A DNA stretch of 61,510 bases from Dechloromonas sp. (GTDB lineage: Bacteria > Pseudomonadota > Gammaproteobacteria > Burkholderiales > Rhodocyclaceae), in contig JAFLDQ010000003.1 of the NCBI GenBank assembly GCA_017302355.1, forward strand, positions 1-61,510. The letters run 5' to 3'. The first letter of the stretch is position 1, and every line of letters begins with the position of its first letter. The notes beneath the pieces are model-generated. The model was not told the DNA's origin. It did no database searches and saw only the letters and a list, made by a program, of their open reading frames with translations. A program made the position numbers and the translations under genes. This document shows, in pieces, positions 1 to 9,898 of the stretch.

Positions 1-1
1 G

Positions 2-58
2 GAAGGCAAGGCCGAAAAAGCCATGAAGGAGAAACTTGCCGCGTTGCGTGGCCAATAG
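2..58 (+). CDS. C-terminal tail of an upstream gene (partial)
   Basis: An open frame enters from the left edge and ends at TAG 56-58, giving a short Lys/Glu/Ala-rich tail that ends KLAALRGQ. Only 18 residues are visible, so the family cannot be named. It sits 3 nt upstream of csx16 on the same strand, so it is probably the preceding gene of the same cas operon, possibly a type III effector subunit. That last point is inference from position only. Confidence 0.5.
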   Translation, partial: EGKAEKAMKEKLAALRGQ

Positions 59-61
59 CCC

Positions 62-364
62 ATGACCACCTGGTTCATCACCCGCCACCCCGGCGCCCGG
101 CAATGGGCGCATGAGCAAGGGCTGGACATCGACCGTTACGCCAGCCATCTCGACCCGGCGCAGGTCGCGGCCGGCGATACCGTCATCGGCTCGCTGCCCG
201 TCCACCTTGCCGCCGCCGTCTGCGAGCGCGGCGCCCGCTACGTCAATCTCTCCCTCGATCTGCCCGAGCATGCGCGGGGGCGCGAACTTTCGACAGAAGA
301 ACTCTCCGCCTTCCGTGCCCGGCTCGAAGCCTTTTCCATCACCAGGTCCACCCACACGCCATGA
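62..364 (+). CDS. csx16: CRISPR-associated protein Csx16 (VVA1548 family)
   Basis: This 100-residue protein begins MTTWFITRHPGA and contains GDTVIGSLPVHLAA (about 38-51) and LSLDLPEHARGRELS (about 63-77), the pattern of the Csx16 family found beside type III CRISPR systems. Csx16 has been proposed to be a ring nuclease, a small enzyme that degrades the cyclic oligoadenylate alarm signal made by Cas10. That role is family knowledge from memory, not shown here. It starts 3 nt after the upstream stop and overlaps the next gene by ATGA (361-364), indicating translational coupling. The N-terminal domain of the next gene is a clear paralogue of it. Confidence 0.88.
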   Translation: MTTWFITRHPGARQWAHEQGLDIDRYASHLDPAQVAAGDTVIGSLPVHLAAAVCERGARYVNLSLDLPEHARGRELSTEELSAFRARLEAFSITRSTHTP

Positions 365-1866
365 CCACCGCCTTCGTCACCCGTCACGCCGGAACCATCG
401 ACTGGGCGCAGAGCGAACGCCTGCTGCCCGAAGGCAGCGTCATTACGGCGACATTCGACGCCGAGGACGTGCAGCCTGGCGACCTCGTCATCGGCACGCT
501 GCCCGCCCACCTTGCCGCCCGCATTTGCGAGCGCGGCGGACGCTACCAGCACCTGACGCTGGACCTGCCAGAAAACCTGCGCGGCCAGGAGCTCACCGTA
601 GCCGAAATGCGCGCCTGCAACGCCCGTCTCGAAGAGTTCCATATCCAGCGCAGCACCGTGCGCCCGGGCGGCAGCGAGCAGGTCGTGCACATCGTGCTCG
701 CAAGCGGTGAAAACCTCCCCAACCTGATCCCCGCCCTGGCGCCGGCATTCAAGGCCGGGCAAGTGATCATCCTGGCCAGCAAAGCCATGCGCGCCAATGC
801 CGACAAGCTCCGACACGGGCTGCATGCGGCCGGCCTGCCCGAAAGTGACATCCGGCTGCGCGACGACTGCCCCGACCACGACCTCGCCGACATCATCACC
901 CGGGCGCAACATTACGCCGCCGGCATCGCTGCCGAATACCCGGCCGGCCGCCTCATCCTGAACCTCACCGGCGGCAACAAACTCATGACCATCGGCTTTC
1001 TGCAGGCCTTTCGCGCGTGCGCGGAGATCATCTATTGCGATACGGAACGCAGCCGCATCGACTACTTTCACCCGATCGGCCGCGCCAGCGAAAAGCTGCC
1101 GGTCAACCTGCTCGGACTCGCTCCCTACCTGGCCGTACAAGGCTTCAAGCTGCGGCCGGCAAGCCCCGACACCGGCGGCATTACGGCGCGCCAGCAACTC
1201 ACCCAGGCGCTGGTCGATGGGGCGCCCCGCATGGAACGCTTGATCGGCGACCTCAATAAAGCCGCGTTCTTCTACCGTGAAGGCAGATCGGAGCGCGCCC
1301 GGCTTGACACGCCAAGCCACGCCAATGACAGAAAACTCGTCGATTTGATGGTCGACCGCGGCTTGCTCAAAGGAACCGGTCACCACCTGGCCATCGTCGG
1401 CGACATTGCCGCCAGCTACCTGGGCGGCGGCTGGCTCGAGGAATGGTGCTGGCTGATCGGCAAGGAACTGGAACAAGGCGAGCCCGGTAGGCGCCTGCAT
1501 GCCAAGCGCTGGGGAATCAACCTGCAGATCGACCCCTGGAACCAGCCCGACATTCCCGGCCGCGGCCAGCATCCCCTCAATGAGCTGGATGCGGTTTACG
1601 TCCATCGCAACCGCATGTTGCTGATCGAATGCAAGAGTGGCGTGCAAATCTCCGAGCGTGGCGAAAGCCAGGACATTCTCAACAAGCTCGAAACGCTGGG
1701 CAAACATGTCGCCGGGCGCCTCGACACCAAGTGGCTGCTCACCGCCCGCCGGATCGATCGCAACACCCAGGCATTGCAACGTGCGAAGGAATACGGAATC
1801 CACATCGTCAAGCCGGACGATCTGGCCGATCTCAAGAGCGCGATCCTGGCCTGGATGACCCGGTAA
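361..1866 (+). CDS. Csx16-like domain fused to a CARF-nuclease (Can2/Card1, DUF1887-like)
   Basis: This 501-residue protein has three visible parts. Residues 1-103 repeat the Csx16 pattern (MTTAFVTRHAGT, GDLVIGTLPAHLAA, LTLDLPENLRGQELT). Residues about 106-255 look like a CARF domain that would bind cyclic oligoadenylate, with NLTGGNKLM at 201-209. Residues about 380-501 carry a PD-(D/E)XK nuclease pattern: E408-L-D410, then a strand leading to E423-C-K425. The linker has GGWLEEWCW, typical of DUF1887. Can2/Card1 enzymes are cOA-activated nucleases; that is family knowledge. The N-terminal addition is the unusual part and would put a predicted signal-degrading module on a signal-activated nuclease. 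It is coupled to csx16 upstream, and cas6 starts 2 nt after its stop. Confidence 0.82.
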   Translation: MTTAFVTRHAGTIDWAQSERLLPEGSVITATFDAEDVQPGDLVIGTLPAHLAARICERGGRYQHLTLDLPENLRGQELTVAEMRACNARLEEFHIQRSTVRPGGSEQVVHIVLASGENLPNLIPALAPAFKAGQVIILASKAMRANADKLRHGLHAAGLPESDIRLRDDCPDHDLADIITRAQHYAAGIAAEYPAGRLILNLTGGNKLMTIGFLQAFRACAEIIYCDTERSRIDYFHPIGRASEKLPVNLLGLAPYLAVQGFKLRPASPDTGGITARQQLTQALVDGAPRMERLIGDLNKAAFFYREGRSERARLDTPSHANDRKLVDLMVDRGLLKGTGHHLAIVGDIAASYLGGGWLEEWCWLIGKELEQGEPGRRLHAKRWGINLQIDPWNQPDIPGRGQHPLNELDAVYVHRNRMLLIECKSGVQISERGESQDILNKLETLGKHVAGRLDTKWLLTARRIDRNTQALQRAKEYGIHIVKPDDLADLKSAILAWMTR

Positions 1867-1868
1867 CC

Positions 1869-2864
1869 ATGCTCCCCCTCGCCCGCTACCGCTTCCATCT
1901 GCGCGCCGTCACCCCGCTCAATCTTCCCGAGTGGCCGGGGTCCGCGTTGCGCGGCGCTTTCGGGCACGCGCTGCGCAAGCTCGCCTGCATGACGCGGCAG
2001 AAGGAATGCGCTGGTTGCCCGCTGCGCGGCGCCTGTCCCTACCCTGCGATCTTTGCTCCGCCGCCGGTGGCCCATCCGCTGCAGAACTTCAGCCAGCCGC
2101 CCGCCCCCTACGTCATCGAACCCGCCGGCTGGGGCGCGCGACGCCTCGCCGCCGGAGAGCGCCATCATTTCGACATGGTGCTGGTCGGCCGCGCGCTGCG
2201 CGAACTCCCGCTCGTCGCGCTCGCCTGGCGTCACGCCCTGCGGAACGGCATCGGCCCCGGCGACGGCCGGGCGGAAATCTCCGCAATCGGCTGGCTCGCC
2301 CCCGGCGGCGCCGAGCAAGTCGTTCACACCCCCGAATCCGGCAGTTTCCGGGAACACGAAGCGCTCGCCCCCCAGCCCCCCGCCGCCACCGGCCGGATGA
2401 CCCTCGACCTGCTCAGTCCGCTCCGTCTGCAGGAGAACGGACGCGCGCTGCCGCCCAATCGCCTCAGCGCCGAAGCCCTGCTCATGGCCAGCGTCCGCCG
2501 CGCCAGCCTGATGGCCGAATTCCATGGCCCCGGCGCCCCAGGTTGGGATTTTTCGGCGCTCAAAACAGCGGCTGCCGCGGTCGACAGCGAAAAACACCTC
2601 GAATGGCAGGACTGGACGCGACGCTCATCGCGCCAGCAGAAGACGATGCAACTCGGCGGCGTCGTCGGTTGCTGGACCCTGCGCGGCGACCTTGCCCCCT
2701 TCCTTCCCGCCCTGCATCTCGGCCAGTGGCTGCACGTCGGCAAGGAAACCGCATTCGGCCTCGGACGCTACACGCTGCGACACAACCCCGCGCATTCCCC
2801 GGAAAACCCGGAACGCGCCCTCCAGGCCATTGATTTGCAAGACGAAGTCGATGTACCGCAGTAA
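1869..2864 (+). CDS. cas6: CRISPR pre-crRNA endoribonuclease Cas6 (RAMP)
   Basis: This 331-residue protein (MLPLARYRFHLRAV) cuts repeat RNA to make crRNAs. Support comes from the RAMP-like start, the WPGSALRGAFGHALR segment, four cysteines (C40, C47, C50, C56) that could hold a metal, and the glycine-rich C-terminal GKETAFGLGRYTL loop typical of Cas6. I place the start at ATG 1869, 2 nt after the previous stop, although the open frame extends upstream. The stop TAA (2862-2864) lies inside the first CRISPR repeat, and the last sense codon CAG uses the first G of that repeat. There is therefore no intergenic leader between cas6 and the array. Confidence 0.9.
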   Translation: MLPLARYRFHLRAVTPLNLPEWPGSALRGAFGHALRKLACMTRQKECAGCPLRGACPYPAIFAPPPVAHPLQNFSQPPAPYVIEPAGWGARRLAAGERHHFDMVLVGRALRELPLVALAWRHALRNGIGPGDGRAEISAIGWLAPGGAEQVVHTPESGSFREHEALAPQPPAATGRMTLDLLSPLRLQENGRALPPNRLSAEALLMASVRRASLMAEFHGPGAPGWDFSALKTAAAAVDSEKHLEWQDWTRRSSRQQKTMQLGGVVGCWTLRGDLAPFLPALHLGQWLHVGKETAFGLGRYTLRHNPAHSPENPERALQAIDLQDEVDVPQ

Positions 2865-2896
2865 CAATCCAGCCCTGAAATAAAAGGGATTAAGAC
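2861..2896 (+). repeat. CRISPR repeat 1, also encoding the cas6 stop
   Basis: The first repeat is identical to the consensus and supplies the final base of the last cas6 codon and the TAA stop. Spacer 1 is 2897-2930. Confidence 0.95.
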
Positions 2897-5800
2897 TAGC
2901 GCGCGCGTCGTTATACGTGGCGCCGCTTGGGTAACAATCCAGCCCTGAAATAAAAGGGATTAAGACTGTGCATCAAGAGTATCGCGCGCAATGCGCGCGT
3001 AACAATCCAGCCCTGAAATAAAAGGGATTAAGACTGGTTGATTCTCCTTTATTGATGAATGGAACGGTAACAATCCAGCCCTGAAATAAAAGGGATTAAG
3101 ACTGGGACACGCGGCAAAGCGGATAACCACGACGGTAACAATCCAGCCCTGAAATAAAAGGGATTAAGACGACGAAATCGAGCGCCTGCTGCACCGTGGT
3201 ACGCAGTAACAATCCAGCCCTGAAATAAAAGGGATTAAGACCTATGGCCTCACCGAGTTCTGGGATGTGATCCGGTAACAATCCAGCCCTGAAATAAAAG
3301 GGATTAAGACCACCTGAAGTGCGGCTTTTGCGGCTTCCAATTCGTAACAATCCAGCCCTGAAATAAAAGGGATTAAGACCGCTCTCATCGGCGATGATGG
3401 AAAGCTTGATGAGCGTAACAATCCAGCCCTGAAATAAAAGGGATTAAGACCGTCAAGCTGATTGCAAGCGGAATAGACGTGTAACAATCCAGCCCTGAAA
3501 TAAAAGGGATTAAGACCAGTGGCATAATCGAAATACCCGGTGCCATTAGGTAACAATCCAGCCCTGAAATAAAAGGGATTAAGACGATTGCCTTCTGGTG
3601 CATTCTGGTTGATACGAGGGTAACAATCCAGCCCTGAAATAAAAGGGATTAAGACGCTCACAGTGCTTCCACCTTCGCGTGAAACTCGGTAACAATCCAG
3701 CCCTGAAATAAAAGGGATTAAGACCAGAGCGGCTTTAAGGTGTTCCGGCAGTTCCGAGTGTAACAATCCAGCCCTGAAATAAAAGGGATTAAGACAGACG
3801 ACCACGGCCTTGTGCAGCCTCTGACCTTTGGTAACAATCCAGCCCTGAAATAAAAGGGATTAAGACTCCGACGCGGACGCAACCACACACCAAACCTCCG
3901 TAACAATCCAGCCCTGAAATAAAAGGGATTAAGACGAGCCATGATCCACCTATCGCCCAAATCGCCACGGTAACAATCCAGCCCTGAAATAAAAGGGATT
4001 AAGACCAGCGAACGCAGATCACGCCCATCGATCCATGGGTAACAATCCAGCCCTGAAATAAAAGGGATTAAGACCAGGAAGTGTTTCATTTTCATTTCTC
4101 CAAGTTGGGTAACAATCCAGCCCTGAAATAAAAGGGATTAAGACGAAGCTCCTCTATGCCTCGGCAGTGGAGAACGTTGTAACAATCCAGCCCTGAAATA
4201 AAAGGGATTAAGACGCGTTCAGCCGCTTCGCGTTTAGCCGCTTCTGCGGCGTAACAATCCAGCCCTGAAATAAAAGGGATTAAGACAGGCGACCAGCGAT
4301 TGCTCTATGGTGCATGCGGGTGTAACAATCCAGCCCTGAAATAAAAGGGATTAAGACAGAATTCCATGAGATGCTTGGCGTATGCCTTACGTAACAATCC
4401 AGCCCTGAAATAAAAGGGATTAAGACACTTAGTAGCTCCTTTAATATTAGTAGTAGATACGTAACAATCCAGCCCTGAAATAAAAGGGATTAAGACAGGA
4501 TGGCCATCAGTACCTTCCCATTCTGCGCGTAACAATCCAGCCCTGAAATAAAAGGGATTAAGACGATCATGATGTCTTTCTCCTTGACTAGTTGCAAGTA
4601 ACAATCCAGCCCTGAAATAAAAGGGATTAAGACCACGTGGACGCGGTTGTCACAGGTGCGGGCGTACGTAACAATCCAGCCCTGAAATAAAAGGGATTAA
4701 GACGGGATGAGTTCGCCGATGTGTGTCATTAGGCGAAGTAACAATCCAGCCCTGAAATAAAAGGGATTAAGACTTGGCTTCGGTGCCGTTCTTGGCGTAG
4801 GCGCTGAGTAACAATCCAGCCCTGAAATAAAAGGGATTAAGACTCTACTACTGAAGAGTTTAATGAAATAACTAGGTAACAATCCAGCCCTGAAATAAAA
4901 GGGATTAAGACATTTTTCTTCATTGATAAATCAACTTTTCTGTGTAACAATCCAGCCCTGAAATAAAAGGGATTAAGACAGTAGTCGGAAGACGACATCC
5001 AAAACCCCGAGTAACAATCCAGCCCTGAAATAAAAGGGATTAAGACCCGGTAACGAGATAGAGCATAGGAAAGTCAGAGGTAACAATCCAGCCCTGAAAT
5101 AAAAGGGATTAAGACGAAGTCCATGTCAAACCCTTTCAGATCAAGGACGTAACAATCCAGCCCTGAAATAAAAGGGATTAAGACCAGTGAAGAAGGCGAT
5201 AAGCGACGCGAAAAGGGTAACAATCCAGCCCTGAAATAAAAGGGATTAAGACTCCAGAACGACATCCGAACCACGGGCATAAACGCGTAACAATCCAGCC
5301 CTGAAATAAAAGGGATTAAGACTTTGCTGGCGGAGGGATTTCATGGGAGTTTGCTGTAACAATCCAGCCCTGAAATAAAAGGGATTAAGACGCTTGTTGG
5401 AGTGCACCCCTGAGTTTGCGATGTAACAATCCAGCCCTGAAATAAAAGGGATTAAGACCCACATCGAATTTGTAATTCAGGATCAACGAACGTAACAATC
5501 CAGCCCTGAAATAAAAGGGATTAAGACGGTTCCGATAGCAATTGCTGTAATTGCCAATGCAAGTAACAATCCAGCCCTGAAATAAAAGGGATTAAGACCC
5601 GACCTGTGGATAACTCACTCGCGGCAAGTCACCGTAACAATCCAGCCCTGAAATAAAAGGGATTAAGACGCCGTCCTCGCCATCCACCCCGCCCCCACGC
5701 GGTAACAATCCAGCCCTGAAATAAAAGGGATTAAGACGCTTGAGCCAGATCGGATTCACCGCTCGCTCCGGTAACAATCCAGCCCTGAAATAAAAGGGAT

Positions 5801-7775
5801 TAAGACGACCCCGCCAGACGTACACCATCGAATAATCCATGTAACAATCCAGCCCTGAAATAAAAGGGATTAAGACCCCCGCCTGAGTGCATATGCACTA
5901 GATCCCCAGGTAACAATCCAGCCCTGAAATAAAAGGGATTAAGACCTTGGTCAAGCGGAAGGCTCTTGAGGTTGGCAGTAACAATCCAGCCCTGAAATAA
6001 AAGGGATTAAGACCAGCGGATTGCCGTTCAGCGTCAGCAGATCGGCCGTAACAATCCAGCCCTGAAATAAAAGGGATTAAGACTTCGGTTTTCCGCTCGG
6101 TTTTCGGTTTTCCGCTTGTGTAACAATCCAGCCCTGAAATAAAAGGGATTAAGACCAATGGTCATGTTGTTTCCTTCAGGTGGTTGGGTAACAATCCAGC
6201 CCTGAAATAAAAGGGATTAAGACCCGATATCAATGATCATCCGCACGTTGTTCGGTAACAATCCAGCCCTGAAATAAAAGGGATTAAGACGAATGTGAGC
6301 GGCAACGTCGCGGCATCTGATCTGTAACAATCCAGCCCTGAAATAAAAGGGATTAAGACAACATTCGGGGCGACGATGTGCACGTCGACTGTACGTAACA
6401 ATCCAGCCCTGAAATAAAAGGGATTAAGACTCCGGAAGTTGTTAATAAGCTGTTGGTTGCCGGGTAACAATCCAGCCCTGAAATAAAAGGGATTAAGACA
6501 TGTCGGCTTGCAGCAGTTCCGTAATGTGGTCGGTAACAATCCAGCCCTGAAATAAAAGGGATTAAGACGATGCGCCAACCGCGTTTCTTGGCTCGCGGTT
6601 CGTAACAATCCAGCCCTGAAATAAAAGGGATTAAGACTCCTGTGACCGTATGGCTCTTGACATCGGAAAACGTAACAATCCAGCCCTGAAATAAAAGGGA
6701 TTAAGACCTTCGTCACCAGCCGTCTTGGACAAATCCTGGGGTAACAATCCAGCCCTGAAATAAAAGGGATTAAGACATCCTTACCCCTTCCCTATCCCTT
6801 GACATCCTCTGTAACAATCCAGCCCTGAAATAAAAGGGATTAAGACCCTGCCCGCCATAGGGTTTGACCGCGATAGAGAGTAACAATCCAGCCCTGAAAC
6901 AAAAGGGATTAAGACGATAATCAGCCGCACGTTGTTTGTGCTGCGGAGTAACAATCCAGCCCTGAAATAAAAGGGAATAAGACTGACAGCCACGAGTATG
7001 AGCGCACCGGCCTCCGTAACAATCCAGCCCTGAAATAAAAGGGATTAAGACCGTGCAACAGGCGCGCACAGTCAAGTAATTCCTGTAACAATCCAGCCCT
7101 GAAATAAAAGGGATTAAGACACAACTCGTCGCACAGCTTTCTCACATCCGGCAGGTAACAATCCAGCCCTGAAATAAAAGGGATTAAGACTCGCCGCACG
7201 CTCGGCCTTGATGCGCAGGAGCTCGTAACAATCCAGCCCTGAAATAAAAGGGATTAAGACGCCGTGAGCCGCCAAAGCTTTTCGAGCATTCGGTGGTAAC
7301 AATCCAGCCCTGAAATAAAAGGGATTAAGACCGCCCTTCCAGCCGGCTTTACGGCATGCGACGAGTAACAATCCAGCCCTGAAATAAAAGGGATTAAGAC
7401 TTTGGCCAGTAGGCACTGTGGCGATTGCCATCGTAACAATCCAGCCCTGAAATAAAAGGGATTAAGACCTGGACTTCTCGCAGAACTTGGTCTTGGTTTG
7501 TAACAATCCAGCCCTGAAATAAAAGGGATTAAGACCCCCTGAACCAAGTAACAACACCCGTCATCCGGTAACAATCCAGCCCTGAAATAAAAGGGATTAA
7601 GACGATGTTGGCCAGTTCATCATCGTGCTGAATATCGGTAACAATCCAGCCCTGAAATAAAAGGGATTAAGACTGTGGCCATGGTGATTCCTTTATAGAG
7701 ATAGAGGTAACAATCCAGCCCTGAAATAAAAGGGATTAAGACTGCCCGGCAAACCAGGCATCCCAGCCAGTTCCT

Positions 7776-7953
7776 GTAACAATCCAGCCCTGAAATAAAA
7801 GGGATTAAGACCCTGCCTTGCTATGGGCCTTGGTGATGTCGATAGCGTAACAATCCAGCCCTGAAATAAAAGGGATTAAGACCCTGCCTTGCTATGGGCC
7901 TTGGTGATGTCGATAGCGTAACAATCCAGCCCTGAAATAAAAGGGATTAAGAC
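7776..7953 (+). repeat. Tandem duplication of a repeat-spacer unit
   Basis: Spacer 72 (7812-7846) and spacer 73 (7883-7917) are identical 35-mers beginning CCTGCCTTGCTATGG, each bounded by consensus repeats. This is a unit duplication within the array, most likely by recombination between repeats. Confidence 0.95.
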
Positions 7954-9430
7954 CGGGTAGATCATCTCGTTGCCATAGACGCTGCGGTAACAATCCAGCG
8001 CTGAAATAAAAGGGATTAAGACTCGCGGATTGTTGTGGTCATGTCAGTACCATTCGCGTAACAATCCAGCCCTGAAATAAAAGGGATTAAGACCGTGGGC
8101 ATAGCTGGGCTCGTAATCAGGTTCGGTAACAATCCAGCCCTGAAATAAAAGGGATTAAGACCTGATGGCGGTGGCGAGCCAGAGAGCGAGTTGAAGTAAC
8201 AATCCAGCCCTGAAATAAAAGGGATTAAGACAAATCGCTCTCGCCGGATGCGCCGCCCTTCGCGTTGTAACAATCCAGCCCTGAAATAAAAGGGATTAAG
8301 ACTCGTGGCCACCTCGTCTTGAAAGACTTTGGATGTAACAATCCAGCCCTGAAATAAAAGGGATTAAGACACCTCGTCTTGGAATGCCTTGGATGCGTAC
8401 AGGGTAACAATCCAGCCCTGAAATAAAAGGGATTAAGACGGCCTGCTCGGCGAACGAGTGGATGATGGTGGGGTAACAATCCAGCCCTGAAATAAAAGGG
8501 ATTAAGACAGGCCAGCCCGTTGCGATGTCGCATTCTACTTGGTAACAATCCAGCCCTGAAGTAAAAGGGATTAAGACGCTTCGGGGGTTGCAAGTTTTTC
8601 ACGTGACATGGTAACGATCCAGCCCTGAAATAAAAGGGATTAAGACGACGACGACTGCTTTACTGTGTGCTTTGGTGATGGTAACAATCCAGCCCTGAAA
8701 TAAAAGGGATTAAGACCTCGATAGTGGTGGTTTTTACCCAGCCTACGGTAACAATCCAGCCCTGAAATAAAAGGGATTAAGACTATTGAGATCCCAATCT
8801 ATCCGCGAACGCTGTTTGTAACAATCCAGCCCTGAAATAAAAGGGATTAAGACTGATGGTGCACATATCATCTTCAGACAAAGCAGTAACAATCCAGCCC
8901 TGAAATAAAAGGGATTAAGACTTGATCTAGATTATCTACCTTAATAGAACCATCTGGTAACAATCCAGCCCTGAAATAAAAGGGATTAAGACGAACGACC
9001 TCGCCCAAGCCGTATTCTGCGGCGGTAACAATCCAGCCCTGAAATAAAAGGGATTAAGACCCGGCTTGCGTCGGCTACCTCGTCGAATGATCCGGTAACA
9101 ATCCAGCCCTGAAATAAAAGGGATTAAGACTGGGGAGTCGGGCTGTCAACGTCGATGTCGAGCGTAACAATCCAGCCCTGAAATAAAAGGGATTAAGACC
9201 TTCTTATTACGTAAGGCGTAAAAGTAACCTCGTAACAATCCAGCCCTGAAATAAAAGGGATTAAGACTCAGTTGCAGGGTCAACCATGACGAGTGGAAGC
9301 GTAACAATCCAGCCCTGAAATAAAAGGGATTAAGACTCGTTCGGCTCCAGGCTGTCGAACTCGCGGCGGTAACAAGATTGTCCTGCCGGCACTTCGTTTA
9401 TCATTGGCCATCGCTTGCCGGAAGGGATTC

Positions 9431-9898
9431 ATGAAACGCCATGCCAGGATGCTTCTCGCCGCCCTCGCCCTGTCCGCCAGCGTGCCTGGCGCGGCCGAGG
9501 AAATCGGTTGCGCCACCACCGCCTGGAAGCTGATCGGCGCCAACCACCGGGTCTGTATCTACGCCTACGACGACCCGAAGGTCCCCGGCGTCACCTGCCA
9601 TATCAGCCAGGCGCGTACCGGCGGGGTCAAGGGCAGTTTCGGGTTGGCCGAAGATCCGTCGCAGTTCTCTCTCGCCTGCCGCCAGGTCGGGCCGATCACC
9701 CTGCCGGCCAATCTCCCCGAAGAGGATGTCGTCTTCAGCGAAAACACCTCGCTGATCTTCAAGGAAACCAAGATTACGCGCTTCGTCGACCGCAAGCGCA
9801 ATGTGCTGGTCTATCTGGCGATCAGCCGCAAGATCATCGAGGGCGCGCCGGCCAACGCGATCTCGTCGGTGCCGATCCAGCCGTGGGGCGGCAAGTGA
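9431..9898 (+). CDS. creA: CreA family periplasmic protein
   Basis: This 155-residue protein has a signal-peptide-like start (MKRHARMLLAALALSASVPGAAEE) and the conserved CreA blocks: WKLIGANHRVCIYAYDDPKV, GVTCHISQARTGGVKGSFGL, EDPSQFSLACRQVGPI and SSVPIQPW near the end. CreA is a widespread secreted protein of unclear function; its old name as a catabolite regulator is not well founded. I chose ATG 9431 because GGAAGGGA precedes it by about 5 nt and the signal sequence then starts properly; an open frame extends upstream to 9404. The cupin gene overlaps its stop by 4 nt (GTGA). Confidence 0.85.
   Translation: MKRHARMLLAALALSASVPGAAEEIGCATTAWKLIGANHRVCIYAYDDPKVPGVTCHISQARTGGVKGSFGLAEDPSQFSLACRQVGPITLPANLPEEDVVFSENTSLIFKETKITRFVDRKRNVLVYLAISRKIIEGAPANAISSVPIQPWGGK

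Larger units (their letters stand above)
2861..9375 (+). CRISPR. CRISPR array, 94 repeats of 36 nt, 94 spacers
   Basis: By eye I count 94 repeats of 36 nt, each starting GTAACAATCC and ending GGGATTAAGAC, separated by spacers of 30-36 nt. After the last spacer (9337-9368) only 7 nt of repeat remain (9369-9375). I read the array as transcribed on the plus strand: the repeat 3' end ATTAAGAC resembles the 8-nt crRNA handle of type III systems, the strand matches cas6, and the truncated repeat is at the right end. Variant repeats start at 6880, 6948, 7987, 8542 and 8611, all in the right half. Spacers 72 and 73 are identical. Minus-strand open frames across the array are translations of the repeat and are not genes. 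Confidence 0.98.

Noticed and set aside
238..1803. 521-residue minus-strand frame under the csx16/CARF genes
   Set aside because: Antisense shadow of the GC-rich fusion gene; composition is Ala/Gly/Val-heavy and it shows no family motif.
3096..8602. Many minus-strand open frames rich in LNPFYFRAGLL or VLIPFISGLDCY
   Set aside because: These are translations of the CRISPR repeat in two frames with spacers between; they have no independent coding support.
1..9375. cas1, cas2, cas10 and type III effector genes
   Set aside because: I looked for them and found none in the window; adaptation and effector genes, if present, lie to the left. I therefore do not assign a III-A, III-B or other subtype.
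9376..9430. A leader at the right end of the array
   Set aside because: The last repeat is cut to 7 nt and repeat variants cluster on this side, so this is the trailer end, not the leader.
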